From the NCBI GenBank assembly GCA_001896555.1, contig MPOS01000034.1:233315-297314 (forward strand): 64,000 nucleotides of DNA, read 5' to 3'. Below, one piece after another: positions 7,710-17,469 of the stretch (position 1 is the first letter of the stretch; every line of letters starts with the position of its first letter). Below the pieces are notes generated by a model that was not told where the DNA came from, ran no database searches, and saw only the letters and a program-made list of their open reading frames with translations. Source of the DNA: Candidatus Phosphitivorax anaerolimi (GTDB lineage Bacteria > Desulfobacterota > Desulfomonilia > UBA1062). A program made the translations under genes and the position numbers.

Positions 7710-9788
7710 ATGGCTAAATATATCATGACATGCAAGCTGAATTTCTACCAATCCAAAAAGGCGGGCAAGATCGCCATTGTCACCATGGACAATGGGCAGA
7801 GCTATAATGTTCCCAATACCTGGGGCTTTGAGGCCTTTGAATCCCTGAACAAGGTCCTGGATATCGTAGAGAGCGATCCTGACGTGAAAGGCTGGCTCCT
7901 GGTGGGCAAGCCCTTCATCTTCAACGTAGGCGCGGACATCATGAGCGTAGACCCCGACATGTCCCGCGAAGACGCGGTGCAGATCGGCAGGATGGGCCAC
8001 AAATCCTTCAAGCGGATCATGGACCTGAAAATACCCACCCTGGCGGCGATCAATGGCGCGGCTATGGGCGGCGGCGTGGAAGTGGGGCTGTATCACGACT
8101 ACCGCACCATCTCCAAGAGCCCGGGCGGTTGTGACCACTATGCTCTGCCCGAGTGCTTCCTGGGCCTCGTGCCCGGATGGGGCGGAACCCAGCTCGTCAC
8201 CAAGCTGGCAGGTCCTGAAGTCGCTATCCAGCTCATCATCACCAATCCGCTGAACATGAACGCCATGATCAACTCCAAGAAGGCCTTCGAGATGGGCCTG
8301 GCCGACCGGATCATCCCGCCGGCCGAGTTCGTGGACGACTCCATCAAACTCCTGGAGAACATCATCACGGGCGAAGAGAAGATCGAGCGCAAGAAGGTCG
8401 ACCCGAGGATGAGCGACGAGCTCTACAACAACACCAAGCTCGCCATCATGGGCAGGGTGCACTCCGGCGCCATGGCCCCCTACCGTGCCCTGGATCTCAT
8501 CAAAGGCGCGGCGGACTGGTCCCTTGATGAGGGCTTCGAGCAGGAGAACCAGACCCTGGCCGACATGATCAAGTCCCGCCAGTTCCTCAGCAGTGTCTAC
8601 TCCTTCGATCTCACCCAGAGAAGGGCAAAGAAGCTGCCCGGAAGACCTCCGAAAGAGGTAAAGGGATACAGCATCAACAAAATCGGCATCATCGGCGCAG
8701 GCCTCATGGCCTCGCAGATGGCCCTGCTCTTCGCACAGCGCTTCCAGTGCCCCGTGATCATGAAGGACATCAAGCAGGAGTTCGTGGACAAGGGCCTTGC
8801 CTATGTGCGCGAGCAGCTCGGCAAGCGGGTGAAGAAGGGCAAAATGAGCGCAGCCGATGCCAAGTGGATGGGCGAGGAGCTTATCACCGGCACAGTCACC
8901 TATGACGGGTTCGAAGACTGCGACTTCGTGATCGAGGCGGTGTTCGAGGAAATCGGCATCAAGCAGAAGGTCTTCGGCGAGCTCGAACAGGTCTGCAAGC
9001 CCGAGTGCCTGTTCCTCACCAACACCTCGTCGCTCGACATCTCGGAGATGGCCAAGTTCCTCAAGGATCCGTCCCGCGTGGTGGGCTTCCACTTCTTCAA
9101 CCCCATCGCGGTGCTGCCGCTGGTGGAGATCATCAAGGCCGAGAAGACCAGTGAGGTGGTCCTGGCCACAGCCTTTGACATTGCCAAGAAGATCAAGAAG
9201 ACCCCGGTTCTCGTGAAGAACGCACCCGCCTTCCTGGTCAACCGGATCCTGCTGGCCTGGATGGACGGCATCTTCCAGTGCATCGACGAAGGCGCCGACT
9301 TCATGCAGGTGGACAATGCCGTGGTCGATCTGGGCTTCCCGATGTCACCGTTCACCCTGGCGGGGCTCGTAGGTCCGGCTATCGCCCTGCACGTTCAGGA
9401 GACGCTCAATGCCGCGTGGCCCGAGAGGTTCCCGGTGAGCGAGGGCCTGAAGAACCTGGTGGCAAAGGGCAAGAAGCAGATGCTCACCTTCACGGACAAG
9501 GGCATCGATGTGGATCCCGAGATCAAGCAGGGCTGGCCTCAGGGCAACAAGAGCTTCACCGATCAGGAGATCAAGGACCGCGTGCTCATGAGGGTCGCCC
9601 AGGAGATCGATCTCATCCTGAAAGAGGGCGTTGTGGCAAGCCCGAAGGACGTGGACACCGGTGTGATCATGGGTGCCGGCTGGCCGTTCTTCATGGGCGG
9701 CATCACCCCGTACCTCGATCAGATGGGCTACTCCGAGAAGGCCTGCGGCAGGAAGTTCCACCCCCAGGGCCTGCTCGAGAAGGAATAA
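7710..9788 (+). CDS. Fatty-acid oxidation multifunctional protein: enoyl-CoA hydratase / 3-hydroxyacyl-CoA dehydrogenase
   Basis: 692 residues in FadB/FadJ order. The N-terminal crotonase domain (about 1-300) has the oxyanion-hole segment INGAAMGGGVEVGL and the catalytic region ALPECFLGLVPGWGGT. It is followed by an NAD-binding 3-hydroxyacyl-CoA dehydrogenase domain from about residue 320 (IGAGLMASQMALLFA, then GFHFFNPIAVLPLVEI) and a C-terminal dimerisation half. It performs the hydration and oxidation steps of beta-oxidation; the thiolase upstream completes the cycle. RBS AGGAGG. The operon ends at the terminator at 9807. The N-terminus runs about 16 residues before the first recognisable crotonase strand, and there is no signal peptide. 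Confidence 0.93.
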   Translation: MAKYIMTCKLNFYQSKKAGKIAIVTMDNGQSYNVPNTWGFEAFESLNKVLDIVESDPDVKGWLLVGKPFIFNVGADIMSVDPDMSREDAVQIGRMGHKSFKRIMDLKIPTLAAINGAAMGGGVEVGLYHDYRTISKSPGGCDHYALPECFLGLVPGWGGTQLVTKLAGPEVAIQLIITNPLNMNAMINSKKAFEMGLADRIIPPAEFVDDSIKLLENIITGEEKIERKKVDPRMSDELYNNTKLAIMGRVHSGAMAPYRALDLIKGAADWSLDEGFEQENQTLADMIKSRQFLSSVYSFDLTQRRAKKLPGRPPKEVKGYSINKIGIIGAGLMASQMALLFAQRFQCPVIMKDIKQEFVDKGLAYVREQLGKRVKKGKMSAADAKWMGEELITGTVTYDGFEDCDFVIEAVFEEIGIKQKVFGELEQVCKPECLFLTNTSSLDISEMAKFLKDPSRVVGFHFFNPIAVLPLVEIIKAEKTSEVVLATAFDIAKKIKKTPVLVKNAPAFLVNRILLAWMDGIFQCIDEGADFMQVDNAVVDLGFPMSPFTLAGLVGPAIALHVQETLNAAWPERFPVSEGLKNLVAKGKKQMLTFTDKGIDVDPEIKQGWPQGNKSFTDQEIKDRVLMRVAQEIDLILKEGVVASPKDVDTGVIMGAGWPFFMGGITPYLDQMGYSEKACGRKFHPQGLLEKE

Positions 9789-9806
9789 GGATTCACTAGT
9801 GGCGAT

Positions 9807-9852
9807 AAAAGCGGGAAAAGGCAGGTCTGGATTGCTTTTTCCCGCTTTTTTT
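9807..9852 (+). terminator. Rho-independent terminator after the thiolase/FadB-type operon
   Basis: An AAAAGCGGGAAAAG arm pairs with CTTTTTCCCGCTTTTT, with a loop of about 14 nt and a run of T residues. It lies 18 nt after the stop codon. Confidence 0.88.
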
Positions 9853-9960
9853 CTCCTTGACATTATTTATCGATTCATTTAGTTCAGACTGTACCAAACT
9901 GTTTGTAGTGTTTCTCACTATTTCGCATCACATCACTCAAATAGCCGAAAGGATACTGAT

Positions 9961-11208
9961 ATGCATTTAGAAGACTTGAAGAAGGTGGAGCCCAAAGAGC
10001 TTCTTGAAACCGCAAACGCGCTTGATATCGAGGGTTCCGCAACTATGACCAGGCAGGAGCTGATCTTTGCCATCCTCCAGGCCCAGTCGGAAAAGGACAT
10101 CTATATTTCCGGGCAGGGCACCCTGGAGATACTTCCGGACGGGTTCGGGTTCCTGCGCTCGGCAGACTACAGCTACCTTCCCGGTCCAGACGACATATAT
10201 GTGTCTCCATCCCAGATCCGCAAGTTCAATCTCAAGAACGGCGACGAGGTACGGGGGCAGATCCGTCCGCCAAAGGACAACGAGCGGTACTTCGCCCTGC
10301 TCAAGCTGGAGACCATAAACGGCGAAGATCCCGAAGAGGCCAAGCACCGGGTGCCCTTCGACAACCTCACTCCGCTGTATCCCATGGAGAAGTTCACCCT
10401 GGAGACTACGCACGACAATCTGACCGGCCGGACCCTTGACCTGCTTTCACCCATCGGCAAGGGCCAGCGGGGGATCATCGTGTCGCCCCCCAAGGCCGGT
10501 AAGACCATGATGCTCCAGAGCATCGCCAACAGCATCACCACCAACCACCCCGAGGTGGTTCTCATGGTCCTGCTCATCGACGAGCGGCCCGAAGAGGTGA
10601 CCGACATGCAGCGCTCGGTGAAAGGCGAGGTGGTGGCGTCCACCTTCGACGAACCCGCTTCCCGGCACGTTCAGGTAGCCCGGATGGTGATGGAGAAGGC
10701 CAAGCGCCTGGTGGAGTACAAGCGCGATGTGGTCATCCTTCTGGATTCGCTCACCAGGCTGGCCCGTGCCCACAACACGGTCTGCCCGCCTTCAGGGAAG
10801 CTCCTTTCCGGCGGGATCGACGCCAATGCCCTGCAGAAGCCCAAGCGGTTTTTCGGGACCGCCCGGAACATCGAAGAGGGCGGGAGCATCACCATCATTG
10901 CAACGGCCCTGATCGATACGGGCTCGCGCATGGACGAGGTCATTTATGAAGAGTTCAAGGGGACCGGCAATATGGAGATCCACCTCGATCGGTCCATCAT
11001 GGAGCGGCGGGTGTTCCCGGCGGTCGACATATCCAAGTCGGGCACGCGCAAAGAGGAGCTCCTCCTTCCCAAGGAGCAGCTCGATCGCATCTGGATCTTG
11101 AGGAAGCTCCTGAGCCCATTGAATCCTGTAGACAGCATTGAATTTCTGCTGGACAAATTATCAAAGACGGATAATAATGCCGACTTCCTGGAGTCAATGA
11201 ATAAATAG
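9961..11208 (+). CDS. rho: Transcription termination factor Rho
   Basis: 415-residue hexameric RNA-dependent ATPase that ends transcription. The N-terminal helical domain (1-45) is followed by the cold-shock-like RNA-binding domain (RNP1-like GFGFLR, about 50-120) and the RecA-type motor: Walker A PPKAGKT, Walker [16 protein letters not shown]-loop [10 protein letters not shown] and R-loop GTGNMEIHL. Length is typical. RBS AAAGGA before the ATG. A TTGACA lies at 9857-9862 in the upstream gap, but no convincing -10 follows it. It is followed by rpmE after 12 bp, a gene order seen in many bacteria. Confidence 0.97.
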   Translation: MHLEDLKKVEPKELLETANALDIEGSATMTRQELIFAILQAQSEKDIYISGQGTLEILPDGFGFLRSADYSYLPGPDDIYVSPSQIRKFNLKNGDEVRGQIRPPKDNERYFALLKLETINGEDPEEAKHRVPFDNLTPLYPMEKFTLETTHDNLTGRTLDLLSPIGKGQRGIIVSPPKAGKTMMLQSIANSITTNHPEVVLMVLLIDERPEEVTDMQRSVKGEVVASTFDEPASRHVQVARMVMEKAKRLVEYKRDVVILLDSLTRLARAHNTVCPPSGKLLSGGIDANALQKPKRFFGTARNIEEGGSITIIATALIDTGSRMDEVIYEEFKGTGNMEIHLDRSIMERRVFPAVDISKSGTRKEELLLPKEQLDRIWILRKLLSPLNPVDSIEFLLDKLSKTDNNADFLESMNK

Positions 11209-11220
11209 GAGTAGCGAACG

Positions 11221-11442
11221 ATGAAAAAGGGTATCCATCCGGAATATCACGAAACAACGGTTACCTGCGCATGCGGCAACAGTTTCAAGACGCGTTCCAC
11301 CAAAAAGGACATCAGGGTGGAAATATGCAGCGCCTGCCATCCCTTCTATACGGGGCAGCAGAGACTGACCACCACCGCAGGCAAGGCGGAGCTGTTCAGG
11401 AGAAAATACGGCAACTACCTCAACAAGGCGGAGAAGAAGTAA
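11221..11442 (+). CDS. rpmE: 50S ribosomal protein L31
   Basis: 73-residue L31 of the zinc-binding (C+) type. Four cysteines are present: C16 and C18 in CAC, C37 and C40 in CSAC. It also has KKGIHPEY at the N-terminus and HPFYTGQQ. The zinc-bearing form is usually replaced by a paralogue during zinc starvation; no paralogue is in the window. It sits between rho and prfA, the usual context. Confidence 0.96.
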   Translation: MKKGIHPEYHETTVTCACGNSFKTRSTKKDIRVEICSACHPFYTGQQRLTTTAGKAELFRRKYGNYLNKAEKK

Positions 11443-11460
11443 GACCACAGAACCATCAGT

Positions 11461-12528
11461 ATGCAGGATAAAATCAAGGAGATCGAATCTCGCTACCACG
11501 AGCTCTCCGATCTCCTGGCCGATCCGAAGGTCATTCAGAATCATTCCCAGTATTCGGCGCTTGCACGGGAACACGCCTCCCTCGAAGAGCTCATGGGGCC
11601 CTACCTGCGCCTCAAGGAAATCAACGAAGAGATCAGCGGGCACGAGTCCATGCTCGACGACCCCGACCCCGAGATAAAGGCTCTGGTGCGGGAGGAGCTC
11701 GCAAACTTGAAAGAAAAGAAGCGCGAGCTCGAACACACACTGAAGACCCTCATGATCCCCAAAGACCCCCTGGACGAAAAAGACGTGATCCTGGAGATCA
11801 GGGCCGGCACCGGGGGAGAGGAGGCAGGCCTGTTCGCCGCCGATCTCTTCCGGATGTACACCCGGTATGCCGAAGAGCGAAACTGGCGGGTCGAGATCTT
11901 GAGCATCAACGAGACCGGCATCGGCGGGATCAAGGAAGTCATCGCCGCAATCACCGGCCGGGGCGCCTACTCCCGCCTCAAGTACGAGAGCGGGGTGCAC
12001 CGGGTGCAGCGGGTTCCCGCCACCGAGGCGAGCGGCAGGATCCACACCTCGGCGGTCACGGTCGCGGTGCTGCCCGAGGCCGAGGAGGTCGATGTCGATA
12101 TCGATCCGCAGGACCTGCGCATCGACACCTACCGGTCTTCCGGCGCCGGCGGCCAGCATGTCAATAAGACCGAATCCGCAGTGCGGATCACCCACATTCC
12201 TACAGGGATCGTTGTCTCCTGCCAGGACGAGAAATCTCAACACAAGAACAAGGCCAAGGCCATGCGGGTGCTCAGATCCAGGATTCTCCAGAAATATCAG
12301 GAGGATCAGGCCGAGGAGATCGCATCCCAGAGACGGCTGCAGGTGGGCACCGGCGATAGGAGTGAGAGGATCCGGACCTATAACTTTCCCCAGGGCCGGG
12401 TGACCGACCATCGGATCAACCTGACCCTGCACAAGCTTCCACAGATCCTCGAGGGAAACATCGACGAGATCGTGGACGAGCTTACCGCCCACTACCAGGC
12501 AGAGGCTCTGAATCACACCGGGGGCTAA
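11461..12528 (+). CDS. prfA: Peptide chain release factor 1
   Basis: 355 residues. Recognises UAA and UAG stop codons in the ribosomal A site and triggers peptide release. Seen: the decoding tripeptide in [11 protein letters not shown] (P-A-T), the peptidyl-hydrolysis motif [12 protein letters not shown] and the conserved C-terminal [12 protein letters not shown]. PrmC, which methylates the glutamine of GGQ, is encoded 4 bp downstream, so enzyme and substrate are co-expressed. Confidence 0.97.
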   Translation: MQDKIKEIESRYHELSDLLADPKVIQNHSQYSALAREHASLEELMGPYLRLKEINEEISGHESMLDDPDPEIKALVREELANLKEKKRELEHTLKTLMIPKDPLDEKDVILEIRAGTGGEEAGLFAADLFRMYTRYAEERNWRVEILSINETGIGGIKEVIAAITGRGAYSRLKYESGVHRVQRVPATEASGRIHTSAVTVAVLPEAEEVDVDIDPQDLRIDTYRSSGAGGQHVNKTESAVRITHIPTGIVVSCQDEKSQHKNKAKAMRVLRSRILQKYQEDQAEEIASQRRLQVGTGDRSERIRTYNFPQGRVTDHRINLTLHKLPQILEGNIDEIVDELTAHYQAEALNHTGG

Positions 12529-12532
12529 GGGC

Positions 12533-13384
12533 GTGACATGGACCATCCGGTCGGTTCTCGCCTGGGCAAAGGAATATCTTCAGGATAAGGGAATTGACGC
12601 CCCCCGGCTGGATGCAGAGGTTCTCCTGTCTCATGCATTGGGCAAGGAGCGGATCCAGCTCTACCTCGACATGGACAGGCCGCTTTCGCCCGATGAGCTG
12701 GCAGCCTACCGCGTTCTCCTGAAGAGACGATCCGGGCGCGAGCCTGTAGCGTACATTCTCGGAAGCAAGGAATTCTACTCCCATACCTTTCTGGTGAACC
12801 CCGGTGTCCTCATTCCCCGCGGCGAGACGGAAATCCTCGTGGAAAAGGCGATCGAGCTGGCGCCTTCGGACAGCGCTGTCTTCGAGCTGGGCGTGGGCTC
12901 GGGTGCGGTGATCATCTCCATCCTCCTGAGCAGGCCGGACCTCGCCGGATTCGGGAACGACACCAGCAGAAAGGCCTTGGCCACGGCCAGGGAAAACGCG
13001 CGCCTCCACGGCGTATCTCCAAGACTCCATCTCTATCTGGGGGCTGATTTCCATGCCCTTTCCGGGGAGTTTTCCACCATTGTCGCAAACCCTCCCTACA
13101 TCGCCCTGGCCGATGCCGGCAGGCTCCAGGAGGATGTTGTCCGCTTCGAACCAAAGGAGGCCCTTTTTGCTGGCAATGACGGTCTCGATGTAATAAGAGA
13201 AATTCTGGCCTCGGTGCACAGGAACCTTAAGCCGGACGGCAGGCTCATACTGGAAACTGGATATGACCAGAGGCATGAGGTAGAGATGATGATAGGGGAA
13301 AACAGGGAGCTCAAGAAGCTTCAATGGGTCAGGGACCTGTCCGGGATCGACCGGACCGTGATCGTGGAGAGGATCAATGGATAA
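12533..13384 (+). CDS. prmC: Release factor glutamine N5-methyltransferase
   Basis: 283 residues. SAM-dependent methylation of the GGQ glutamine of release factors. An N-terminal helical domain is followed by a Rossmann methyltransferase: VFELGVGSGAVIISIL (SAM loop) and the substrate motif VANPPYI. The GTG at 12533 is the likely start; the ATG at 12538 is out of frame. Starts 4 bp after prfA and its 3' end overlaps murA by 8 bp. Confidence 0.95.
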   Translation: MTWTIRSVLAWAKEYLQDKGIDAPRLDAEVLLSHALGKERIQLYLDMDRPLSPDELAAYRVLLKRRSGREPVAYILGSKEFYSHTFLVNPGVLIPRGETEILVEKAIELAPSDSAVFELGVGSGAVIISILLSRPDLAGFGNDTSRKALATARENARLHGVSPRLHLYLGADFHALSGEFSTIVANPPYIALADAGRLQEDVVRFEPKEALFAGNDGLDVIREILASVHRNLKPDGRLILETGYDQRHEVEMMIGENRELKKLQWVRDLSGIDRTVIVERING

Positions 13385-14645
13385 ATTCATCATCTGCGGC
13401 GGCACCCCCTTGCAGGGAGAGGTGAGCGTCTCGGGGTCGAAGAATGCGTCGCTGCCCGTCATGTGCTCTTCCATCCTGGCGGACGGGCCCTGCACATACA
13501 CCAATGTGCCGAAGCTCCGGGACATCAGCACCATGGGCGAGGTCCTTTCCACCCTGGGGATGAGGGTTGAGCGGACCGGCGACGACACCATCGAGATCGA
13601 TCCGGCGGGGATCCGATCGTGCGAGGCCCCATACGACCTCGTCAAGAGCATGAGGGCCTCCATCCTGGTGCTCGGCCCGCTCCTGGCAAAATTCGGACGG
13701 GCAAAGGTATCGCTGCCGGGCGGGTGTGCTATCGGGGTCAGACCCATCGATATGCATCTCAAGGCCCTGGCCAGGATGGGAGCGGAGATCAATCTCTCCC
13801 ACGGATATGTCATGGCCAGGACGAACGGACGCCTTAAGGGTGCCACCATCGTGTTCGACAAAACCACGGTGGGCGGCACCGAGAACATCCTCATGGCGGC
13901 TGCGCTTGCGGAAGGAACCACGATCATCCAGGGCGCTGCCAAGGAGCCCGAGGTGGTGGACCTCGCTCATGCCCTCAACACCATGGGTGCGCGAATCGAG
14001 GGCGCGGGAGAGAGCACCATCACCATCAAGGGGGTGGAGTCGCTTTCCGGAACGAATTACCGGATCATCCCGGATAGGATAGAAACCGGCACCCTGATCG
14101 TTGCGGGCGCCATCACAAAAGGCCGGATCGTCTTGAGGAATCACCGGGCAGACCATCTGGTGGCCGTGATCGAGAAGCTCTTCGAGATGGGTGTTTCCAT
14201 CACTGAGCTCCCCGACGGAGGACTGCTCGTGGACGGCACCGGCGAGCTGAAGCCCGTACAGGTGGAGACGGTGCCCTTCCCCGGTTTTCCCACCGACATG
14301 CAGGCCCAGATCATGGCCCTGGCGTGCGTGGCAAAGGGGGTTTCCCGCATCACCGAGAACATCTTCGAGAACCGGTTCATGCACGTACCGGAGCTGATGC
14401 GCATGGGCGCCGATCTCCAGGAAGCGGGGAACACCGTGATCGTACAAGGCGTGGAGCGGTTTCAGGGCGCTTCCGTCATGGCAACCGACCTGAGGGCGTC
14501 GGCGAGCCTTGTGCTGGCGGCGCTCAATGCCAGGGGATATACCGAGATCAGGAGAATCTATCATCTCGACCGCGGATATGAACGCCTGGACGCGAAGCTG
14601 GCAAAGCTCGGCGCCCAGGTTGTGAGGGAGAAGGGGGATCTGTAA
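13377..14645 (+). CDS. murA: UDP-N-acetylglucosamine 1-carboxyvinyltransferase
   Basis: 422 residues. First committed step of peptidoglycan synthesis, transferring enolpyruvate from PEP to UDP-GlcNAc. Seen: GGTPLQGEVSVSGSKNASLP at the N-terminus, the active-site loop cysteine in LPGGCAIGVRP (the fosfomycin target), and FPTDMQAQ with the catalytic aspartate. Because the cysteine is kept rather than aspartate, the enzyme is expected to be fosfomycin-sensitive. Overlaps prmC by 8 bp and shares one base (TAATG) with hisD. Confidence 0.96.
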   Translation: MDKFIICGGTPLQGEVSVSGSKNASLPVMCSSILADGPCTYTNVPKLRDISTMGEVLSTLGMRVERTGDDTIEIDPAGIRSCEAPYDLVKSMRASILVLGPLLAKFGRAKVSLPGGCAIGVRPIDMHLKALARMGAEINLSHGYVMARTNGRLKGATIVFDKTTVGGTENILMAAALAEGTTIIQGAAKEPEVVDLAHALNTMGARIEGAGESTITIKGVESLSGTNYRIIPDRIETGTLIVAGAITKGRIVLRNHRADHLVAVIEKLFEMGVSITELPDGGLLVDGTGELKPVQVETVPFPGFPTDMQAQIMALACVAKGVSRITENIFENRFMHVPELMRMGADLQEAGNTVIVQGVERFQGASVMATDLRASASLVLAALNARGYTEIRRIYHLDRGYERLDAKLAKLGAQVVREKGDL

Positions 14646-15934
14646 TGGAGATGCTCTCGACGAACCTGTCCGGCTGGCGTGAGACCCTCGCAGGCATCCT
14701 AGACCGGATGACGGGCACCCCGGATGAGGTGGACGATGCGGTCCGGGCGATCATCCGGGACGTCCGAAGCCGCGGGGATGCCGCGCTGGCCGAGTATACG
14801 CGGAAGTTCGACGGATTCGACCCCGCTGCCGGGGGTTTCGTGATCGCGCTTCAGGAGATCGAACAGGCGCCGTCCCGGATAGATAAGGCGCTCTTCTCGG
14901 CGCTGAGCACCGCTGCATCACGCATCGAGTCCTTTCACGCCCGGCAGATGGAGCGTTCCTGGATCACCACCGATGACAGCGGCATGATCCTCGGCCAGAA
15001 GGTCACCCCCTTGGACAGCGTGGGTGTGTACGTGCCGGGAGGGAGAAACGCCTTTCCCTCTACTCTTCTGATGAACGTCATTCCCGCGAAAATTGCGGGC
15101 GTGAAAGAGATCGTGGTAGTCTCCCCCACACCGAGAGGCGAGGTGAGCGACGCTCTCCTGGCGGCTGCGCACATCGCCGGGGTGCAGAGGATCTTCCGGA
15201 TCGGAGGGGCCCAGGCCGTGGCGGCGCTGACCTTCGGCACCGGCACCATCCCCCGGGTCGACAAGATTGTGGGCCCCGGGAACATCTATGTGGCCCACGC
15301 CAAGAGGCTCGTCCAGGGCCGGGTGGGGATCGACGCCTTTGCCGGCCCCTCGGAGATCCTGATCATCGCCGATGAGGGGGCTGATCCCGGCACCGTGGCC
15401 ATGGACCTCCTTTCTCAGGCGGAGCACGATCCCTGTGCATCGGCTATTCTGGTCACGCCCTGTGAAGGATTGGCCCGTGCCGTCATGGAAAAGGTGGACG
15501 CTTTGGTGCAATCGCTGCCCCGAAGGGAGGTGCTCAAGGCGTCTGTGGGAGAGCACAGCCTGTGCGTGGTAACGAGAGATCTCGATGAGGCGTTCACCGT
15601 TGCCAACATGGTGGCGTCCGAGCATCTGGAGCTGATGGTGGCTGATGCCTTCGATCATCTGGGCAAGGTAAGGAATGCGGGCGCCATTTTCCTGGGGTAT
15701 CATACCCCGGAGGCGATAGGGGATTACATCGCCGGGCCCAACCATACCCTTCCCACCGGCTCTACGGCCAGGTTCTCCTCCCCTTTGGGGGTCCACGACT
15801 TCCTCAAGAGGTCATCGATCCTCTATGCACCCGAGCGCGCCGTCCGCGAGCTCGGTACGATGGCTGTCCAGATCGCACGGGCGGAAGGGCTGGAGGCTCA
15901 TGCAAGATCTGTCGAGAACCGTCTCAAGCAATGA
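14645..15934 (+). CDS. hisD: Histidinol dehydrogenase
   Basis: 429 residues. NAD- and zinc-dependent oxidation of histidinol to histidine, the last step of the pathway. Seen: LDSVGVYVPGGRNAFPST, RIGGAQAVAALTFGT, VDKIVGPGNIYVAHAKR, the zinc-ligand region DLLSQAEHDP, and ASEHLEL. It stands apart from any other his gene in the window, in a translation/cell-wall operon directly coupled to murA. Separation of hisD from the his operon is known in several lineages. Confidence 0.96.
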   Translation: MEMLSTNLSGWRETLAGILDRMTGTPDEVDDAVRAIIRDVRSRGDAALAEYTRKFDGFDPAAGGFVIALQEIEQAPSRIDKALFSALSTAASRIESFHARQMERSWITTDDSGMILGQKVTPLDSVGVYVPGGRNAFPSTLLMNVIPAKIAGVKEIVVVSPTPRGEVSDALLAAAHIAGVQRIFRIGGAQAVAALTFGTGTIPRVDKIVGPGNIYVAHAKRLVQGRVGIDAFAGPSEILIIADEGADPGTVAMDLLSQAEHDPCASAILVTPCEGLARAVMEKVDALVQSLPRREVLKASVGEHSLCVVTRDLDEAFTVANMVASEHLELMVADAFDHLGKVRNAGAIFLGYHTPEAIGDYIAGPNHTLPTGSTARFSSPLGVHDFLKRSSILYAPERAVRELGTMAVQIARAEGLEAHARSVENRLKQ

Positions 15935-17267
15935 GATCTTAAAGCAGATCAAAGACCTTCTCCCTCAGAGGACCTACCTCGTGGGGGGATGCATCCGGGA
16001 TATGCTCCTGGGCAGGGTTCCTCCGGACTTCGATCTCGTCACCTATGAGCCGGTTGAGGATCTGGCCGCGAGGATCGCCGATCGGCTTGGCGCAAGACCA
16101 TTCTGGATGGATGAACGCCGCAGGGTCATTCGGATCGCCCTGAAATCCTTAAGCGCGAACATCGACGTTTCCGAGCCCAAGGCCTTAAGCATCGAAGAAG
16201 ACCTGAGATCCCGGGACCTCACCATCAATGCCATGGCATACGATCTATCCCGCCACAGGCTCATCGACCCTCTGGACGGATTTCATGACCTCTCCCGCGG
16301 GGTGATCAGGATCATTTCGGAAGAAAACCTGCTGAACGACCCGCTCAGGGGCCTGCGGGCCGTGAGGTTCTCGGTGACGCTCGATTTCGCCGTGCACGAG
16401 GAATCATCCCGGATGATCAAACGGCATGCCTGGAGGCTTAATAAGGTTTCCGGCGAGCGCATCAGGCAGGAAATCGTCCAGGCGCTTCGCACCGTTCACG
16501 GGGCCGACTTTTTCCGGCAGCTCACCTGGAATGCGCTGGTTCCTGTCCTGTTCGCCCCGTATTTCCCGGAGCAGGATAACGGAGACGATCATCAGCACGC
16601 CCTCCTTCTTTCGGTCGTCCCGGTCTGTCAGGAGCTGGACGGGATCATCTATGCCTGCGATGCCCTAATGCCGGACTGCTCGGGCATTCTGGCGCAGGAA
16701 ACCGAAAGCGGCGTAGAGCGGGGCGCCCTGCTCAGGCTCGCCTCGTTTCTGCTGGGACTGGAGGAGCTGAGATCGGAAAATCACAAGGGCCGGGAGAGCG
16801 GAATACCGGCACGGGATCGCTCCGTGGAGGACAGGGCGATGGATTTTTGCTCTTCACTCCGGTTTTCCGCCCGCTCATCCAGGACGATCCGCTCGCTTCT
16901 GGGCAGAGTGGAGCGCACCCAGAGGTTTCTCGCACAGCGGGCGCCTTCTCCCCTGGACATCCACCGGTTTTGTGAAGATACCGCAGAACAGCTCCCCGAG
17001 GCCCTCCTGCTCTCCCTCTCCCGGGTGAAGACGCAGGAGGCTCTTCCCCGGCAGACCGTGGCCAGGGTCTGGGAGTACTATCGTACCACCTATCAGGAGC
17101 ACAAGAAGAGCCCGCTGATCTCCGGCAGCGACGTGATCGATGTCCTGGGAGGCGGCGCCGGGCCGGAGGTGGGGAAATGGCTGAGAACCATTGAGGAGGC
17201 CCGGGCCAGAGGAGAGATCCGCACGAGAAGCGAAGCCATGGAGTTTCTCCGCCGAAAAATCGGTTAA
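15900..17267 (+). CDS. CCA-adding enzyme / poly(A) polymerase family tRNA nucleotidyltransferase
   Basis: 455 residues from the ATG at 15900 (GGAGG just upstream), overlapping the end of hisD by 35 bp. The class II nucleotidyltransferase core is clear: LVGGCIRDMLLGR, the metal-binding DFD in PPDFDLVTYEP, EEDLRSRDLTINAMA, the specificity-helix region DPLRGLRAVRFS and RIRQEIVQAL. The C-terminal third is divergent and shows no HD motif. It could add the whole CCA, only part of it, or poly(A) tails. The tRNA-Gly at 63571 encodes its own CCA, so a repair role is plausible. Confidence 0.88.
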   Translation: MQDLSRTVSSNEILKQIKDLLPQRTYLVGGCIRDMLLGRVPPDFDLVTYEPVEDLAARIADRLGARPFWMDERRRVIRIALKSLSANIDVSEPKALSIEEDLRSRDLTINAMAYDLSRHRLIDPLDGFHDLSRGVIRIISEENLLNDPLRGLRAVRFSVTLDFAVHEESSRMIKRHAWRLNKVSGERIRQEIVQALRTVHGADFFRQLTWNALVPVLFAPYFPEQDNGDDHQHALLLSVVPVCQELDGIIYACDALMPDCSGILAQETESGVERGALLRLASFLLGLEELRSENHKGRESGIPARDRSVEDRAMDFCSSLRFSARSSRTIRSLLGRVERTQRFLAQRAPSPLDIHRFCEDTAEQLPEALLLSLSRVKTQEALPRQTVARVWEYYRTTYQEHKKSPLISGSDVIDVLGGGAGPEVGKWLRTIEEARARGEIRTRSEAMEFLRRKIG

Positions 17268-17433
17268 GCCCCCAAATCCAAGTATATTCTCTTCCCCTGA
17301 TCCGATCTCCTCGCAGCAGTCCGGTTTTAAGGGACATGGATGATCGAACCCGGAAGGTTCCTGGGCTTTCAACCATATCCTTCTTGATATCCTCTCCGAA
17401 ACCGGGCCGCTGGGCTTTGCGGAAGGTTCACGG

Positions 17434-17462
17434 TTTCAATTTCCGATCGGGTTTGTTATACA
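17434..17462 (+). promoter_or_regulatory. Possible promoter giving a leaderless CBS-protein mRNA
   Basis: TTTCAA (17434-17439), 17-bp spacer, TATACA (17457-17462). The expected start point, about 7 nt after the -10 box, coincides with the ATG at 17470. No Shine-Dalgarno sequence is visible before that ATG. The -35 box is weak (3 of 6). The rest of the 17268-17433 gap holds no gene; a small GAACC/GGTTC hairpin is visible. Confidence 0.4.
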
Positions 17463-17469
17463 GATTCAT

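Noticed and set aside
7269..9092. 607-codon minus-strand frame inside the crotonase/dehydrogenase fusion gene
   Set aside because: It is the antisense of strong FadB-type coding sequence with high third-position GC; no recognisable domains.
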